A stretch of 64,000 nucleotides of DNA from Halomonas sp. Bachu 37 (GTDB taxonomy: Bacteria; Pseudomonadota; Gammaproteobacteria; Pseudomonadales; Halomonadaceae), in assembly GCF_039691755.1 (NCBI RefSeq), contig NZ_CP137552.1, positions 1,798,001 through 1,862,000 on the forward strand, given 5' to 3'. The position numbers and the translations under genes are program-made. Numbering within the stretch: the stretch's first letter is position 1; each line of letters begins with the position of its first letter. Positions 62,621 through 64,000 of this stretch are shown piece by piece. The notes under the pieces are model-generated. The model searched no databases. It was given only the letters and a program-made list of their open reading frames with translations, and had not been told where the DNA came from.

Positions 62621-63526
62621 CTAAATTCGAGACCTGAAATTGACTATCTTCCATATTACGGACTTACCAACCCTCTTTAACTCATTGTAATCAAGGCTCG
62701 CCCCCGGGTTGTAGATATGACTCTCCATCTGGCAGTACACCGGCATATTCGAAGCTTGATTTATTATCCCCGCCTGTTCAGCCTCACTTTCAATATAGAG
62801 GTAGGCGGAAGATTGCATGAACTTTTCCGCCTTGAACTTTGCACTTGATACTTTATCCAAAACATTGAAGACGTCTCTATCGCCCATCATGACGAGATTT
62901 GAAAACTTTATACTATGCTTCTCCAGCCATGTAGTGACTTCTTTACGTTGCGCTTCCTGGCGACAGGAAACTATTGTATTTATTGTGCCCGAAGGTAAAT
63001 AACGAGGTACCATCACCGAATTATCTCGGTTTTTCTCTGTCATTATGACCCCTTCCAGCGAAATACAAGCTCCTTCCACTATTTTGTGATGAAATATATT
63101 CCATTCAAATATTCGAGGCAAAGGCGTAAACTCAAGAATGATATCTACATCTTTTCTGATAGGTTTATTGGAGTACACGGCGAGAGTAGTTACACGCTCC
63201 CGTAACCAATCCGGCATACATTCCAGTTCCTTTTTTAGCGACTCTCCACTCAATATACTGTCGTCAACCAATAGAACCTTCTTGGCTTCCCAAGGATGGG
63301 TGATATTTTTTTTAAGCTCTCGCGTCACCCCTTTTTTCAAGGGAAAATTGTTTATCCAGGCGCTGATATCTGTGCAATTCACATTCATTGCCAGAGAAAT
63401 CATATAAGCCGGTATCATTCCGCTTCTCGGTATCCCTACGACAAGATCCCAATCTCCCGCCATCTTGTTTAAATTCTTGTTAATATCGATACTCAAATCA
63501 GCATATGACTTGAAATGAATCTGCAT
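62621..63526 (-). CDS. Phosphoribosyltransferase-HAD paralogue with degenerate HAD site
   Basis: A 301-residue paralogue of the PRT-HAD protein at 56197-57168, collinear from FKSYADLSIDI onward. The PRT part is recognisable (LVVGIPRSGMIPAYM, VLLVDDSILSGES), with the PRPP loop TGRT changed to SGES. In the HAD part the nucleophile motif is ISLEGVIM (about 157-164) where the other protein has FDIDGVLC, so the nucleophile Asp and the second Asp are lost. The C-terminus of the HAD domain is intact in outline. It may be regulatory, or a PRT without phosphatase activity. GGGAG precedes the start. Confidence 0.75.
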   Translation of the reverse strand: MQIHFKSYADLSIDINKNLNKMAGDWDLVVGIPRSGMIPAYMISLAMNVNCTDISAWINNFPLKKGVTRELKKNITHPWEAKKVLLVDDSILSGESLKKELECMPDWLRERVTTLAVYSNKPIRKDVDIILEFTPLPRIFEWNIFHHKIVEGACISLEGVIMTEKNRDNSVMVPRYLPSGTINTIVSCRQEAQRKEVTTWLEKHSIKFSNLVMMGDRDVFNVLDKVSSAKFKAEKFMQSSAYLYIESEAEQAGIINQASNMPVYCQMESHIYNPGASLDYNELKRVGKSVIWKIVNFRSRI

Positions 63527-63564
63527 CTTTCTTCTCCCTTATTATTTTTAACAACAGGCTCCTT

Positions 63565-64000
63565 TTAGCTAATTACTGTCGATGCATATGATGGAGAAAG
63601 GGATAAGGGTAAGACAGGGTTTGCTCTCCCTACCGAATAGTAAGTAAAGCCTTTCGCCACCATTCGACGAGGCTCATACAGATTTCGTCCATCGAAGATG
63701 GTCGGTTCGGAAAGCTGAGTCTTGATAAATTCAAAATCAGGCGCCCGAAAGTTCTGCCACTCGGTGACAATGATCAAGGCATTGGTATTTTTCAGTGCGG
63801 CTTCCTTGGTACCACAAAGGGATAGGTGCTCGTGGCTTCCGTAAAGACGCTGAGCTTCTTCCATGGCTTCCGGGTCATAGGCCTGCACCTTGGCACCGGC
63901 GGTCCAGAGCGCTTCCATAAGCACGCGGCTGGGGGCATCGCGCATATCGTCGGTGTTGGGCTTGAACGAAAGTCCCCAGATTGCGAAGTTCTTGCCCTCT
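63565..64000 (-). CDS. ugd: UDP-glucose 6-dehydrogenase, C-terminal part (cut by window edge)
   Basis: The C-terminal about 145 residues of a UDP-sugar dehydrogenase that oxidises UDP-glucose to UDP-glucuronate. GLSFKPNTDDMRDAPSR begins the C-terminal domain; VTEWQNFRAPDFE and IFDGRNLYEPRRM match Ugd. An unusual tail (VLPLSLSPSYASTVIS) extends beyond the usual end. The 5' part, with the NAD-binding and catalytic Cys regions, lies outside the window. UDP-GlcA would supply the polysaccharide locus. Confidence 0.9.
   Translation of the reverse strand, partial: EGKNFAIWGLSFKPNTDDMRDAPSRVLMEALWTAGAKVQAYDPEAMEEAQRLYGSHEHLSLCGTKEAALKNTNALIIVTEWQNFRAPDFEFIKTQLSEPTIFDGRNLYEPRRMVAKGFTYYSVGRANPVLPLSLSPSYASTVIS

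Noticed and set aside
1..64000. CRISPR arrays, tRNA and rRNA genes, insertion sequences
   Set aside because: No regularly spaced repeats, tRNA-like cloverleaf with a TTCRA arm, rRNA segment or transposase was recognised on either strand.

Overview
The window reads as chromosomal DNA of a halophilic gammaproteobacterium, most likely a member of the Halomonadaceae. This is inferred from the mostly high-GC coding style, the recC-recB-recD order, two TRAP transporters, trpI divergent from trpBA, and a ybhP-clsB-ybhN cluster. No rRNA, tRNA, CRISPR array, insertion sequence or phage gene was recognised. Coding is dense. The exceptions are AT-rich islands at about 15.6-18.8 kb, 28.2-28.6 kb and 50.9-64 kb.

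Layout. 0.4-3.3 kb: a DctPQM TRAP operon behind a pair of operator-like sites, ending at a clear terminator. 3.5-5.7 kb (minus): a small conserved-looking protein, a metallothionein and ilvD. 5.8-15.6 kb: recC-recB-recD, coupled by 4-nt overlaps; recB and recD each carry an in-frame, palindrome-rich insertion. 15.6-18.8 kb: an attC-like folded site next to an AT-rich SF1 helicase gene that is cut by one in-frame stop codon. 18.8-24.3 kb: DUF427, nitrilase-like hydrolase, GST and MFS genes, a divergent LysR regulator, a DapA-like aldolase and a small membrane protein. 24.4-27.5 kb: trpB-trpA and divergent trpI. 27.5-30.4 kb: an NAD(P)-binding protein, two small lipoproteins and a VIT-type transporter.

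30.5-35.9 kb: a TAXI-type TRAP system (fused permease, binding protein) in an operon with a fumarase/PcaB-superfamily lyase, divergent from a GntR/HutC regulator. A 15-bp inverted repeat in the shared promoter is the likely operator. 36-42.9 kb (minus): a CurA-like reductase, NfsA-like nitroreductase, membrane protein, ybhN-clsB-ybhP (phospholipid metabolism) and a Tat-exported SDR. 43.2-50.7 kb: a nitrate/nitrite-sensing-type chemoreceptor, an RHH protein, a frameshifted DJ-1/PfpI gene, a phosphoesterase, arfB, a proline-racemase-family enzyme coupled to a quinone-oxidoreductase-like gene, and a CorA channel.

50.9 kb to the end (all minus): a surface-polysaccharide locus. It has a UDP-glucose dehydrogenase (cut by the window edge), a PglC-like initiating phosphoglycosyl transferase, an ATP-grasp protein, a DegT aminotransferase, three glycosyltransferases, a TagD-like cytidylyltransferase, a TagF/TagB-like polyol-phosphate transferase, a frameshifted OafA-type acyltransferase, and two paralogous phosphoribosyltransferase-HAD proteins, one with a degenerate HAD site. 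Together these suggest a polyol-phosphate polymer that may also carry ribofuranose, by analogy with the domain set of the H. influenzae type b capsule polymerase. This is the most interesting system in the window. The locus shows signs of recent rearrangement: a broken second tagD start, a one-base frameshift in the acyltransferase, and AT-rich spacers.
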